From Sodiomyces alkalinus F11 (taxonomy: Eukaryota > Ascomycota > Sordariomycetes > Glomerellales > Plectosphaerellaceae): a stretch of 64,000 bases of DNA. The stretch covers positions 1,663,471 through 1,727,470 of the forward strand of contig NW_021167079.1 of the NCBI RefSeq assembly GCF_003711515.1, in the 5' to 3' direction. The notes below the pieces were generated by a model, which made no database searches, was not told the DNA's origin, and saw only the letters and a program-made list of their open reading frames with translations. Shown piece by piece: positions 1-10,915 of the stretch (positions are counted from its first letter, which is position 1; every line of letters starts with the position of its first letter). A program made the position numbers and the translations under genes.

Positions 1-249
1 GAAAAGGAAAAGAAGAAGATAAGCCACGAGAAGACCTTTTTCCCCTAATCCTACTACCCTACCCTACTTTCCCACGCAACGGCTCTTTCTTACCCCTAAC
101 TATACTAAAGACTTAGACTCGGAAATATACGTTATTATAATTTACTACCTACTACCCGATCCCTTCCTATTTCTCGATCTTAGCTACCCTATTAGCTATA
201 ACTATACTCCTATTCCCCTAATCACCGCGAAAAACACCTATTTCCCCCC

Positions 250-1330
250 TTTTCACTCCTAAACCGGTCCTTCTTTATAGTCCTTATACTCGGAGATATA
301 CACCTCGATTTCCCTACGCTAGATATAAGCCCCTATAGGAAGAGAAATCCGATAATATTTAATAGTCTCCCCCTTCTAATACTAGGCGCTATCCTTAACC
401 CTCTAGCAGTGGCTATCTAGTTTAGTCTAATACCGATATATTAGAGCTAGAACTATAGCCGGAATACTATCTTAAGCCAGGAGATCTTAACCTCCTAAAG
501 TATCGCGTTACTAGTAAGCTACCTATTAATAAATAGCCTTTATATTAATAATATAAACGCTACGCTAAGGGGACTATAAAGGTTAGTAACGGTTATTATA
601 AATCGACTAAGGTAGTACTAGACTCTATTTAGGAGACGGGTTAGGGTGACTAACGCCCGGATACTTATCGTCTGGCTAGGAGACCTCCTAATTACCCTAT
701 TAAAATTATCCTCGGAGGGTATCGTCGCGATACGTATAGGCGGACTCGTGAAATTAGTAGTTAGTATAGTCCGGGAACTCCTTACTCCCTTATATCGACA
801 CGTACTCGAAAAAAGGGTATAAAGTCTTATTATTAACCCGATTAGTTATAGCTATCTAATGTTCCTCGTAGCACTAGTAGGGGACCTTATTAACGGTGCC
901 GTATACCTGGATTAAAAGTGCCCTAGTAGTATAAGGCCTTAAGATAATCTTTATAAGATATTCCCTTTAAGGGCTAGCTATATCCTTCGCTATAAAGATT
1001 CGACGACGGAAAAGAGGGGAGCCGTTATTAGCCTTTATCTTTATAAATAAGCTAACCTCGACGTCCCTAAGGTTAAGAAAGGTATCCTAGACCCGTCTAG
1101 TAATAGCTGCCTTACTTTTACTAGGAATTAACGATTACAGGAAGTCTAACTCGATATACGACGAACCGCCCTTATTAGCCACTTTATACTAGCTAAGATA
1201 GGAGTTCACCTATAAGTTATTAGTCTCTTTATAACTCGATTAGGGTAACCTATATAAGGAATCGATAAAAGCCTATTACTATATCTACTAGGGTCACCCT
1301 AAAAGAGTACTCCTTACGGGTTTTAAGGGG
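250..1330 (-). pseudogene. RIP-degraded transposon ORF with possible Cys cluster
   Basis: One minus-strand frame (codon starts at multiples of 3) stays protein-like for more than 1 kb, with TAG/TAA where Gln or Trp would be expected. The upstream part looks Gln-rich once the stops are allowed for. The middle part keeps one Cys (871-873) within a pattern that resembles CxxC...C...CxxC if neighbouring Tyr codons were originally Cys (TGC to TAC is RIP-type). Such clusters occur in transposon-associated fungal proteins such as the DUF3716 type, but this assignment is weak. No start codon can be placed. It lies divergent to the protease-like frame at 2240-4156, so the two may belong to one element. 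Confidence 0.45.
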
Positions 1331-2239
1331 TAAATAAGCCGCGGGCTAGAACCACGGCGTTAGCTTAATAGACTACTAACGGGTAACGGCCTTCTTTCTT
1401 TTATAAGACTCTATCTCGTTAAGTATACTAATTAGCCGTTTAGTCGTTATTATTACTATTATTAGATTATTCTAAGTATAAGTAGCGGTTATATTCGTAT
1501 CTGTCTTAATATTACGGTAGGAAAAAGAAGAAGAAGAGGAGGGATACCGCTAGAAAGCTCGCCCTTTATACTCGAGGGATTAAGCGATTAAGGGAGGCTA
1601 TAAGCCTTATTACTACTATAAATTATAAAGACGGCTATTTAGTTAAAGCAGTTATAAAGGGGCCTTTACCTGCTATGGCCTAAAAGAGGGGTGATTCACT
1701 ATTTCCCCTTTTAGATCCCTTATTCCTAAATCACCGCTACGCCTATAGCTGAATAACGCAGGAGCTATTTCGTCTAATCTTTTCGACTAATTAAAGCCCG
1801 GATTTTAACGTCTTTTTTCTAATCGGGAACCTTCCTATCGGGTTAAAGAAGTCACTATCGTAGTGATTAAGGTATACCTTCTTTAACTAACCGAAAAGAC
1901 TCCTTTATAGGTAGTAGCTAAGTAGTAACGCCTACTATAAAGAAACCCTCGAAGAAAGACTATCACGGAAAAAGGCACTTTCGAGCTTATTAGAGGAGGA
2001 TAAATATCCCTCGACCTTAAGGTCTAAGGATCTTTTTTCCTCTCTTTTCTACTCTTTAGTTTTTAACTAGCCTTTACCCTCGGATATTACCCGTAACCAC
2101 TAACCTCTATTTCGTAAGTAATAACTTTTTCTTTTCTTTTTAACTCTCTTTAACGCCCCTAGATATAATTAGGCTAACTAGCCGTAGTTTATACTCACGG
2201 TAGCTCTTATTTTCCCTTAGCACCCCTTTTCCCCCTTTT
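1331..2239. other. RIP-mutated DNA, no readable gene
   Basis: TpA-saturated sequence between two divergent degraded frames. No frame stays protein-like for long on either strand. It could have been the promoter region or N-terminal ends of the flanking frames. Confidence 0.5.
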
Positions 2240-4156
2240 ATTATATATATTACTACCGCTATAACTAACTATTAGGCTATAGCCCTTATAGAGAACTTAC
2301 TTAAGCGGTATATTCACCCTAAAGCACGCGTAGTTGTTAAGTCTTATACTAGGAGCCGCGTAAAACACGTTTCTAAGAAGAGTAGATAGGCTTTTCCCTT
2401 AACCGGCCTCCCTTACTATCTATTCGATATATCTAATAATAACTCTCTCTTCTTTAGGTTCGCTATAGGCGATAAGGCTAACTAATAGGCTATCTAATAG
2501 CTTCTAGAAAACGTAGAAGGGGAGTATTTAGGGGGAGAAGCTACGGATAAAGTAACCTAGTTCACTCTAATAGTAAAGGTCCGTGGGGATAGCGTTATAT
2601 CGGCCCGAATAGCCTTACTTACTACCTAGAGAGTGTATAACGACGTCTTTAAAAATAAGTGGTTAGAAAAGTCTACCCTAGAAGACCTAATTAGGATTAT
2701 AACTATTAGGCAGATTAGGGATTCTAGGCCTAAGGTTTAGATTAATAACGTCGACTCGTGGGGATACGACGCGAAGAAGCGGAAGTATAACTACCTGGAT
2801 ATCAGCGATAAGGACCTTTTCCGTATTACGATAAGCAGACTAATCCCCTTTATATATTATGTTAGAGGTAACCACTTTATCGGTCTAATCTTAGATTAAG
2901 AAACCTGGGTTATATACGTATATAATAGTATATAGCTCGACGGAGGAGCTAAAAAGCGTTTACTAAAGAGCTTCCTAGGAGCTATAAGTTAGCTACGGTA
3001 TATTAAGGCGCCTAAGGAGGCTATAGATAGCCTAATCAGAAAATTCTATATTATCTCCGGACCCTAGTAGAAAGACACGTATTCGTGTGGTCTATTTATT
3101 AGTGAATGGATTCGTTCTATTATTTAGGAGGGTTACTTATTTCCTGTATCCTCTAGGCTATATCGGCTATAGGACGGACGCTATTATACTACCGATAACA
3201 CTAGTTATATATAGTATATCCGGTATAGTTAGTTAAGCTATATAAGCGAACTCTTCGGCTTCGGCTATTAGCCCGAGCTAGCTTTTAAGTAACCTACCCC
3301 GACCCCTAACTTAGCTCCTACTACTACTCCCGTTATAACCCCCTCCTATAATCCGCCTAAGATGACGGGCTTTAAGCCTATTAATAAGAAATAAACGCCC
3401 GTTAACCCGTCTAAGGGACCGAAGACACTAAAGACGCTTAAGGCGCCTAAGACCCCTTAGATAACTAAGCAGAAGTCCCCTTCCCCTGATAAAGGCCTAA
3501 CTAAAGTCCCGATATTCGATAAGAATAATAGCAGCGCGTTCCTAAAACTAGGCAACCTTAAGCTTACCACCCCTAAGTATAAGAAGGTTACTAAGGAATA
3601 CACGCCCCTAGCTGCCGAACCCTCTCCTATTATAATACCGCCTAAGTCTTATAAAGTCTAAGCCCCTACCGGTTCTCCTAATTAGAAGAAGATAGAGCTA
3701 AAGAAGTAGCTGTAGCCCGCTCCTATTAAGATTAGTTCGGCCACTAGCTACTACACGTATAAGGGAGAGGACCTTATTAATTTTACCATAAAGACCGATA
3801 TATAGAGTAAGTAGGAGAAGGATTAGGCGTACTAAGGTCGTGGTCTAGAGATATCTCGTAGCCTGCTATTCTATAGGCTAATTAAGATAAAGAACGTGCT
3901 ATTCAGACCGAGTAACTATAACCGGGAGGATTAGGTCTAGTCGTTTAATAACCCCTATAGAGCCGTCTTATAGGATACCGCTACTAATAGGAGTGAGTAT
4001 CTCCCGCTATCGCGAGTAGTAGAGTAGGGAGGCTAACGTTATTATAATACCACTATTAAGTAGGAGGTAGATAAAGCCGCCGCTAATTAGGAGGCTAAAA
4101 AGGCTAATAAGCCGGACTATATATTCGGAGGAAGGACTTTACAAAAGCGTAAGTAA
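2240..4156 (+). pseudogene. RIP-degraded Ulp1/C48-like protease ORF
   Basis: A single plus-strand frame can be read for about 630 codons without an indel; all internal stops are TAG or TAA at likely Gln or Trp positions. Around 2750-3110 it matches the Ulp1/SENP (C48) cysteine-protease layout: a His in GNHFIGLIL (codon 2873), a YVYNSI segment where the catalytic Asp is now Asn (2924; GAT to AAT is RIP-type), a TAG where the oxyanion Gln is expected, and the nucleophile Cys in TYSCGLFISEW (3086). A Lys/Pro-rich tail follows to about 4150. C48 proteases are known cargo of Mutator-like and KDZ transposons and are thought to act on SUMO-like conjugates. Inactive here. The true start and stop are uncertain because ATG and CGA codons are also RIP targets. 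Confidence 0.7.
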
Positions 4157-4396
4157 AGGTATATATAAAGGATTAGATAAAGGACGTTTTAAGGATATAG
4201 CCGATAAAGATAGTGAGGGAACGGTATATACGGAGGAATAGGAACTAAGAGGATCCCTAACTTAGTATACGTGGAGGACGGGGTGATTAGAGGAATAAGG
4301 GTATATAATAGCTCTTTACTTAGTTTATTTACTTATATCTGCTTGTTTTTAGGAGTTATCTACGCTACGAGGGCGTAAACGAGATAACTAGGGCCG

Positions 4397-4757
4397 TATT
4401 ATGACCGCGTAGATACGGTTTTAGAGTGGTTTAGTAGACGGTTATATAACCCCCTTTTTTAAGGCTGTGGGATCTACCTCCTATATATATATTAAGGATA
4501 GGCGCCGGATATCCCCGTCGAGGGATTAATATATAATTATTATCCTCTTTTATAATTACTTATTCTACGTTTAAGGTATCTTTCCAGTTTAACTTACGTT
4601 GCCCTGATCAGAATAGTGACTACCGATTTACTTCTTCGCTAAAGGTTATAGCGGTGTTAGTTATGTTTTGGTTATGCATCGTGGTTTTACTGGACTAACC
4701 TCTTTGTCTGATCTTTATCTTGACGATCTAGTGCCACTACGTCTTTATCTGGTTATA
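4397..4757 (+). repeat. Left inverted arm
   Basis: Reverse complement of the right arm at 5905-6266. This arm carries more T/A at variable positions: where the right arm has the palindrome ggtcacgtgacc, this arm has ggttatataacc, so it has been hit harder by RIP. Confidence 0.8.
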
Positions 4758-5904
4758 GTAGTATTAAGGGTAGTTATCGAAATAGTAATCGGAGCTATAG
4801 TAAACGTAGTAGTCGGCCTAAAAGCGGGCGGAGGTAAGGCCGTAGCCCCGATATCGTGGTTCCCCTAATTAAGGGTAGTAGAAGTAGCGGGCGTAAGAAT
4901 AGGGGGAATAGCCGGCGAGGGAGCTTTATTATCGGAGTCGCTAATAACGATAATAGGGGTAGGTTTGCGATACTAATTCTAAGTATCTATAGTATTTTAG
5001 GTATAAGTGTAAGAGGGTAGGCGAATAATAATAATAGGGTTAGGGCGTTTAGGGTAAGGTTCTTCGAACTAATCGTCTAGTAAAAGATTCTATAAGTATT
5101 CTAGATACTAGCTAGGTTATTATATATATTATCTTATCTTAATAAGAGTGATAAGGTCTTTAACGAGAGGGTAGTAGTGGTCCTAGATTTCACTCTATAA
5201 TATTTATCTTCGGAGTCTAGCTTTTCTAACTCACCTTAAAGGAAAAGGCCCCTCACGATTAGGAGATTACCTATTAGTAAAGGGGCTATACTCACGGATA
5301 TTAATATTAAAAGCACTATACGCTAAGTCTTACGAAGGAGTATTATAACTTACTCACAGGGTCCGTAAAGGTCTTTACTAGACTATCAGGTCCTTTTATA
5401 AGGTATCGTTATTTCGCTCCTATACTCGGTATTAGCTTTTTATTAGGTCTACTAGGGTTTAGTTACCCTAATCCGGGTAAACTACTCTTAGCGGTCTTAT
5501 CGTTTCTTCGCCGTTATACGAGAATCTATTTTAATTAGTGGTAGGGGTTATAAGCCCCCTATCGAGTCTATTCTATATCCGGAATCTAACTCTATTATAA
5601 TCTAATCGGTTTTTTCTATTCCTATAATTATTACCTCCGTGGCGGCGGGTCTTATAATTAAAAGTGTTAATAGTTCTTTAACTCTTACCTAAGTAGTTAT
5701 TTCTTTTCCTGATCTTATTAGAGTAAATCTCCCCTTAGTCTTAAAGCGTTAAATCCTTCCTTAGTCGTTATCTTTATATTCTTCCTAGGGTTATTAACTA
5801 ATAGTCCGTTTAGGAGGGCCGGAAGCTCCCTTAAACGCCTCTATTACTCTGATCAGGGTTAGAACACTTTAAGGACGCCGAATAAATCCGCCTCCGAGCA
5901 CTAT
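4758..5904 (-). pseudogene. Degraded internal ORF of the inverted-repeat element
   Basis: The minus strand keeps protein-like stretches, for example a Ser/Asp/Pro-rich segment (SDSDNKAPSPAIPPI) from about 5000 down to 4790 and a Lys/Arg-rich segment between about 5870 and 5480. Many stops interrupt them and the frame changes between segments, so the gene may have had introns or suffered indels. I do not recognise the family and no transposase triad can be seen. Confidence 0.35.
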
Positions 5905-6266
5905 ATTATAACCAGATAAAGACGTAGTAGCACTAGATCGTTAAGATAAAGATTAGATAAAGAGGTTAGTCTAGTAAAACCACGATATATAACTAAAATA
6001 TAACTAATACCGCTATAACCTTTAGCGAAGAATTAGATCGGTAATCACTATTCTGATTAGGGTAACGTAAGTTAAACTAGAAAGATACCTTAAATATAAG
6101 ATAAGTAATTATAAAAGAGGATAATAATTATATATTAGTCCCTTGATAGGGATATCCGGCGCCTATTCTTAATATATATATAGGAGGTGGACCCCGTAGC
6201 CTTAAAAAGGGGGTCACGTGACCACCTGCCAAACCACTCTAAAGCCGTATCTGCGCGGTTATAATA
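5905..6266 (-). repeat. Right inverted arm, less mutated copy
   Basis: Mate of 4397-4757 in opposite orientation. It keeps CpA/TpG at several sites that are TpA in the left arm, including the 12-bp palindrome ggtcacgtgacc near 6214, so it is the better template for reconstructing the repeat. Confidence 0.8.
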
Positions 6267-6289
6267 GAATCTAGAGAGCCTAGGGGATA

Positions 6290-8000
6290 AGTTAATAGCG
6301 AACTAGGCTAAAGAGAAAGCCTTACGTAGTAAACGCTACCTTATTTATTCGCCTATTCCTCTTAAGTAAGATCTCCTCCTCTTAGTTTCTTTAGTATAGC
6401 TTTAGTTTACGAAAGACTATTACTAAATCCCTAGTCGAATAGTATAGGAAGGTCTTAAGGCTTACGTGTAAAGATTCTGTAATGGATATCGTGAAGTGCC
6501 CGAAGTAAGGCACTTTATTTAGCTAGTAAATAACGAACCTCTCTTTCTATAGTGTAATCCAGGTATTCACCGCGTAATTAATAGCGTCCTTTAGGTAAAC
6601 GCTATTACGCTAGAACTTTCCTAGTTACCGGTTAAACTCCTCCTCTATACTACTATTAATTAAGGTATTCTAGGCCTTAAGAAAAGTAACGAATTAAGGG
6701 TGGCGTTTAATCCGGCCGTCGGTTATTCGAGTTAGCTTCAGAAAGGCGCTCTTAGTCTTAGTTAGGATATTAGCATTAATATACTAGCGGTATAAAACGA
6801 AGTTAATACTACTCGACTTTAGGTGGTTCTAAAGGGCTTTAATTAAGGCGAGTTTATAGTCCGTAATAATATAACGCGGTATAGGGTAAGAATTACCTAG
6901 GAACGCGAAAAGGTATTTTAAAGACTAGTTATATTAAGCCTTTTTTTCCCTGTTTAGGAAGGTATAGGTAACCTGGAACACTTTTCGGAAAGGCGTGATA
7001 CCGTAGATACTAAGTAACGGTATATTAAAGCGATTAGTCTTATAGGTGTAGTTAAATAGTAGAAGGTCGGGGAATTAACGTAGTAGCTTAATAGAAGATC
7101 GCGGCGCGATAAATAGGTATTTAACGCGGCCTAGGTCGTCTTAAAGGTCTTGGTAGAAGAAGCTCGACGCGTTATCTAATTACTATAGAAGTAGTAGGTG
7201 TTAGCTAGGTTTCCGATATCTAAGAGAGGAAGGGTTACTTTATAAAGCCACTATAACGGGCTATGGCTAGTAAGCTTATCTCTACGGTGTTTAGTAAGTA
7301 AGTTTATAATATCCAAATAAATAACCTAAAATAGTGCTTATTCTAACGATTCTGGGTTTCGGAGCCTCGTTATAATATACTAGGGCCGAATACTAGTATT
7401 CTATATATTAACGACCTTATCTTTAAATACAGAGAGCTATAAGTTATAAAAGGATAGAAAGAACGAGGCTTTAGCCTATAGGTGGTTATAAGAAAGGGCC
7501 GTATCGTTTCCACGGCCACGAATAGGATCTATAACCTATTGCCCGCCCTACTCTTTAATATTAATCCGAAAAGGATAGTTAGTTATCTACGTAGAGGTCT
7601 TTCTACGCTTAGTCTTATAGACTTAGGATAGTCGAGCGCTTTTAGAACGTCCTTTCCTATACCGGAATATAATTCGTATCGGACTTTTACTTATGAAGGC
7701 GGGCGGATACTATTCTTTAATAATAAGAGAGTAGCCGTTCGAGAAGGTATATTCCTGAATAGCTTATTAAGCCTTTTCTGCTAAGCCGTAGGTGGTAATC
7801 GGCGGCGTAAGGCCGTAGGGTCCTTCTATCGTGGGCGTGGTGGTGATAGTTATAGATTTTAAGTAGAGTGGTTAAAGTCTATAGTATAAGGTAGACAGGT
7901 AATTAAGGGTGGTTAAATATAATAGTATATAACGGTATATACCTTATCCCCGCCGGACCTCGTTTTAGTACTATAAAATAGGGGGTTTATAGGTAAGGGG
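6290..8000 (-). pseudogene. RIP-degraded MULE transposase (FAR1 + MULE domains)
   Basis: Reading leftwards from about 8000, one frame runs for about 560 codons without an indel. A FAR1-like N-terminal zinc domain (residues ending KGRSKSARLS, then PFRIN and NH) lies near 7700-7450. The MULE catalytic domain follows with NRFNIPLLSIYGITPFRKVF (about 7050-6970), ITDYKLALIKA (second Asp) and ITESLHVSLK (Glu). The first catalytic Asp is now Asn at 7051-7053 (GAC to AAC, RIP-type). Stops are TAG/TAA at expected Trp or Gln codons. MULEs of the Hop type cut and paste DNA in filamentous fungi. Recognisable coding ends at about 6290, beside the inverted-repeat element, before the usual C-terminal tail. 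Dead copy. Confidence 0.8.
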
Positions 8001-8015
8001 ACTTATGTTATTATG

Positions 8016-8964
8016 GATCCATATTTCAAGCGGGCGCCGTAATCCTTCCCTTATTATTCTGTCGCCAATCGATCCGTGCACGTCTACTCATTTGATTTCT
8101 CCTCTTCCAAGCCTGAACAAAAACCACCTCAGTACTCCGTCCTGAGTAATTACCGCCTTTCCGCAGGCCTCCAACAGCCAACAGCCATGCAACGGACATG
8201 ACAACTCTCCCCAACACCAAGGGACCCTGAATATTGTGTTGGCATTCTGCTGTCCTCAAACGGGCCATGCCGCCATATGACCCGAGCCTGTGAAATCTGC
8301 TGACGTTGTTACGCTTGGCCGGGCTCAGCCTGAAAGGTGGCAGCGCGAGAAATGAACTGCAGTATACCTTATGGAGTGTAGCAGCCGTACACGAGATATG
8401 TGAAGAAGGAATGAAATTTATTAGTACCTTGGTAATTCCTTTGCGTTGTATGGTATTACATCGAATACTGTTCCCGGTGAACTACATAGTGAATTCGGTG
8501 TAGTCGGTGAGTTCGGTGTAGGGACATCTAATCTCATAGATGCGCTATGCCCTTGCCCTGAGGTACGAGTCCTGAAGACCTGGGACGGCAGCGCCCAAGA
8601 CAGAAGAGTCTAAGGTAGGTACCTTAAGGTACAGGTATTCAGAGGATAGAATCTATACTTACCTAAGGTAGTGGTACAACAACGTAAGAAAGAGCTTGTA
8701 AGTACCACTTGCCTTGACCGATATCTTTGCTTGCGGAGATTCTTATGGCTTCCGCCCCTGTTTTCCTAGAGGATAAACCAATCCAAAACAAATACGAGCT
8801 TATGCAGTTATTCTTCTGCTTTCTGTCAGACCTCAAAGACACAAACAACGGCAAACTTGACCTTATATTATACCTTTTAGCCAAAGTGCCTCTCAGTCTT
8901 AAGACTTAGCTGAACTTAGCTTCTGCGGTCTAGCTACTCCTGACCTGACGCCAAACTCAAAGCC
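8016..8964. other. Intergenic, transposon edge to Arb1
   Basis: Composition is normal again. It holds a short direct repeat (ttcggtgtag twice near 8490-8520) and a nested palindrome around ggtaccttaaggtacc-like sequence at 8615-8632. Short open frames are present but none has a recognisable domain. Contains the presumed promoter of the Arb1 gene. Confidence 0.6.
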
Positions 8965-10556
8965 ATGGCTAAGACATGCAACGATGATGATGAGAAACCG
9001 ATCCCAGCCCGGGGTCCTCTTTCTCTACCCAAGAATCGGGGGACGGGATTCGAGTGTGAGTCCACCGAAGTGCGAAGTGCTGTATCATGGCCATCGGGTC
9101 TGACCTTGTTTACAGTATACTATGCAGATCCTCCCATGACACCGGAGGAGGCTCAAATGGAACATGATATCTATTCGCCGTACGTATTATGCCGCTCTGT
9201 CTCTCCATGGACACTCTTATTAAGAGCAATGGCAAGCTGACGGCTAGCTACCTGATCTCTAGACTCCGACCCTTCCATGAGTATGTGATGTCTCTTCTCT
9301 CCGCCGGTACGTGTGCGGTTCAGCCACCGGGTAACTCGCTAATCGACAGGGAAAATAGACGAATCGAGGAGTGTATTCAACGGTACCGCTCCCGACGCCG
9401 CATCAACCCACGAAGTGTGCGCTACTTCAACGAGTACCTTTTCCTCGGAGGCGTCGACACCAGCCAGCGGCAGTTCACCGGTGCCCCCACCGGTGATGAC
9501 CTCGACAACATGACAGTGGAAGAAATCCGCATAGCCACCGCCATCGATGCCGTCCACCGCTCGCGCGGCGGCGCTTGCAAGTTCTATGCCGGAGAAGATG
9601 TGAACGACCCAGCTTCCGGGTGGACCGTCGACTTTGCCGGCGTCGCCGCCGGCTTCCTGTCCGACACGCTCCCGTTCATGACGGGCTACAACTATTACGA
9701 CATGGCTGTCGCCATCGGCGTCGTCGACAACTTCCTCCGCTACGTCCTCCACCACGACGTCTGCCCCGAGTACGCCCAGGACATTCGGGACGCCATTGCC
9801 CTCTGCGAGCGCGCCAACGTCGACCTGCCTCGCGCTCACGGCGCCCTGCTCCAGTTTCCCGGCCAGTTCAACCTTGCCGCGGCTGAGCTCTTCTGCCCGG
9901 GTTTCATCCCGCACTTCCGCGATACCCATCAGGGTTTCCGTCGTCCCCAGAGCTTTAAAGCCGACGTCGCCTTCAAGACCGCCGTCATGCTCGTAGGGTC
10001 TGCGGAACATGCCCGCCATTTGATCAAGGTCCAGGGCGACCTTGGCGATGTGCGGGTCGTTCGCGAAGAGGAGCGCTGTCTCGAGGTGGTGGAAGTGCGC
10101 CGTCCGGACGAGGATCTTCGTAAGAGGTTCCGGGCCATCCCCATCAACGGAAAGCGCGGCATGCTGGCCCCTGTCGGCACCGCCGTCATGGTACCCTGCA
10201 AGATCGAAGATGGTTGGGACGATGGGGAACTTGCTCGGAACCGGCCGTTGTCGACGGAGAAGCAGACCTACCTTCTCGACTCCGACATTCTCTTCTTCCT
10301 GCAACCTGGCATGAAATTGCGTCTTGTCGCATGCGACCTCAACTTTGGCGCGAGCTTCATCAAACAGGTCTTGCAGGTCTTGGCCTCGTGGTACTGCTTC
10401 CCACCGCAGTCGTTGATGCGCGATTTCCGAGACCCGCAGCCCAACGATCGCCTCGCGCCTTCGGCCAAGGACCCTGACACTGGCGGCGAGACGCTTGGAT
10501 ACTATGGAGGTGATTACGTGTGGGGCGAGCCAGAGCCACTTTCGTCGTCGCCTTAA
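8965..10556 (+). CDS. arb1: Arb1-like subunit of the Argonaute siRNA chaperone complex
   Basis: Probable homologue of Arb1, which in fission yeast binds Argonaute in the ARC complex, holds duplex siRNA and restrains slicer activity during RNAi-directed heterochromatin formation. Exons 8965-9055, 9116-9179, 9263-9280 and 9350-10556 give 459 residues. Family blocks are in order: KNRGTGFE, YYADPPMTPEEA, IEECIQRYRSRRR, YLFLGGVDTSQRQFTG, VDNFLRYVLHHDVCPEYAQDI and FNLAAAELFCPGFIPHF. The family blocks only join if an 18-nt third exon (encoding part of LRPFHE) is spliced in. The start ATG sits in a good context (agccatggc), but the usual Lys-rich N-terminus is short, so an upstream exon is possible. 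The gene lies about 1 kb from the RIP-mutated block. The family call rests on remembered consensus. Confidence 0.72.
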
Positions 10557-10915
10557 TTTGCAATAAATACCACAAAGCCATTTGCCGAGACTATACTCCG
10601 ATGATCACACTGTTCCTCGTACCGTTATTCCGAAATTCCCTGAAACCCATCAGCCAATATCCCGCAGTAAAAACGCGCCACGTCCAGAGAGTGTACAAAG
10701 AAACCAATACAGCTAGCGAGGCCTTGGGCATCAGCCGAATGCACCACCTAGCTTCCCCATCCTGCTCCGTTGCCCGCAAACTCACGACGGCAGGTTTATT
10801 ATAGCCCTCAGGTATATCAATGCAGCGTAGGTAGCTAGACGCAAGAAGCGGCGGGACAAGGGACCTCGAGCGGCCATTTCCCCGCGCATCGTACCACTCT
10901 AATTTTAATGCTCTT
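10557..10915. other. Convergent 3' intergenic region
   Basis: About 360 bp between the stop codons of the convergent arb1 and Pmp3-like genes. Nothing beyond presumed terminators is visible. Confidence 0.5.

Larger units (their letters stand above)
4397..6266. mobile_element. Inverted-repeat element, about 1.87 kb
   Basis: Two arms of 361-362 bp in inverted orientation flank about 1.15 kb of internal sequence. The arms match almost throughout, with differences mainly C/T or G/A. This could be a DNA transposon with long terminal inverted repeats, or two solo repeats that landed head-to-head. The right edge coincides with the point where the MULE reading frame stops being recognisable, so the element may have inserted into that gene. 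Target-site duplications could not be identified because RIP has altered the edges. Confidence 0.65.
1..8015. repeat. RIP-mutated transposon block
   Basis: CpA and TpG dinucleotides are nearly absent and TpA is everywhere; composition returns to normal within a few tens of bases near 8015. This is the footprint of RIP, the premeiotic C-to-T mutation of duplicated DNA in filamentous ascomycetes. The block contains no intact gene, but several long reading frames can be followed without indels, interrupted only by stops that CAG, CAA or TGG would give after C-to-T or G-to-A change. The left edge lies outside the window. Expected to be methylated, silent heterochromatin (inference). Confidence 0.9.

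Noticed and set aside
4397..6266. LTR retrotransposon
   Set aside because: The long repeats are inverted, not direct, and no reverse transcriptase motif is visible between them.
8026..8268. 80-codon minus-strand frame at the transposon edge
   Set aside because: No domain, crosses the repeat boundary region, and no supporting promoter or relatives recognised.
9339..10304. 321-codon minus-strand frame
   Set aside because: Antisense of arb1, with no domain and an acidic, repetitive composition.
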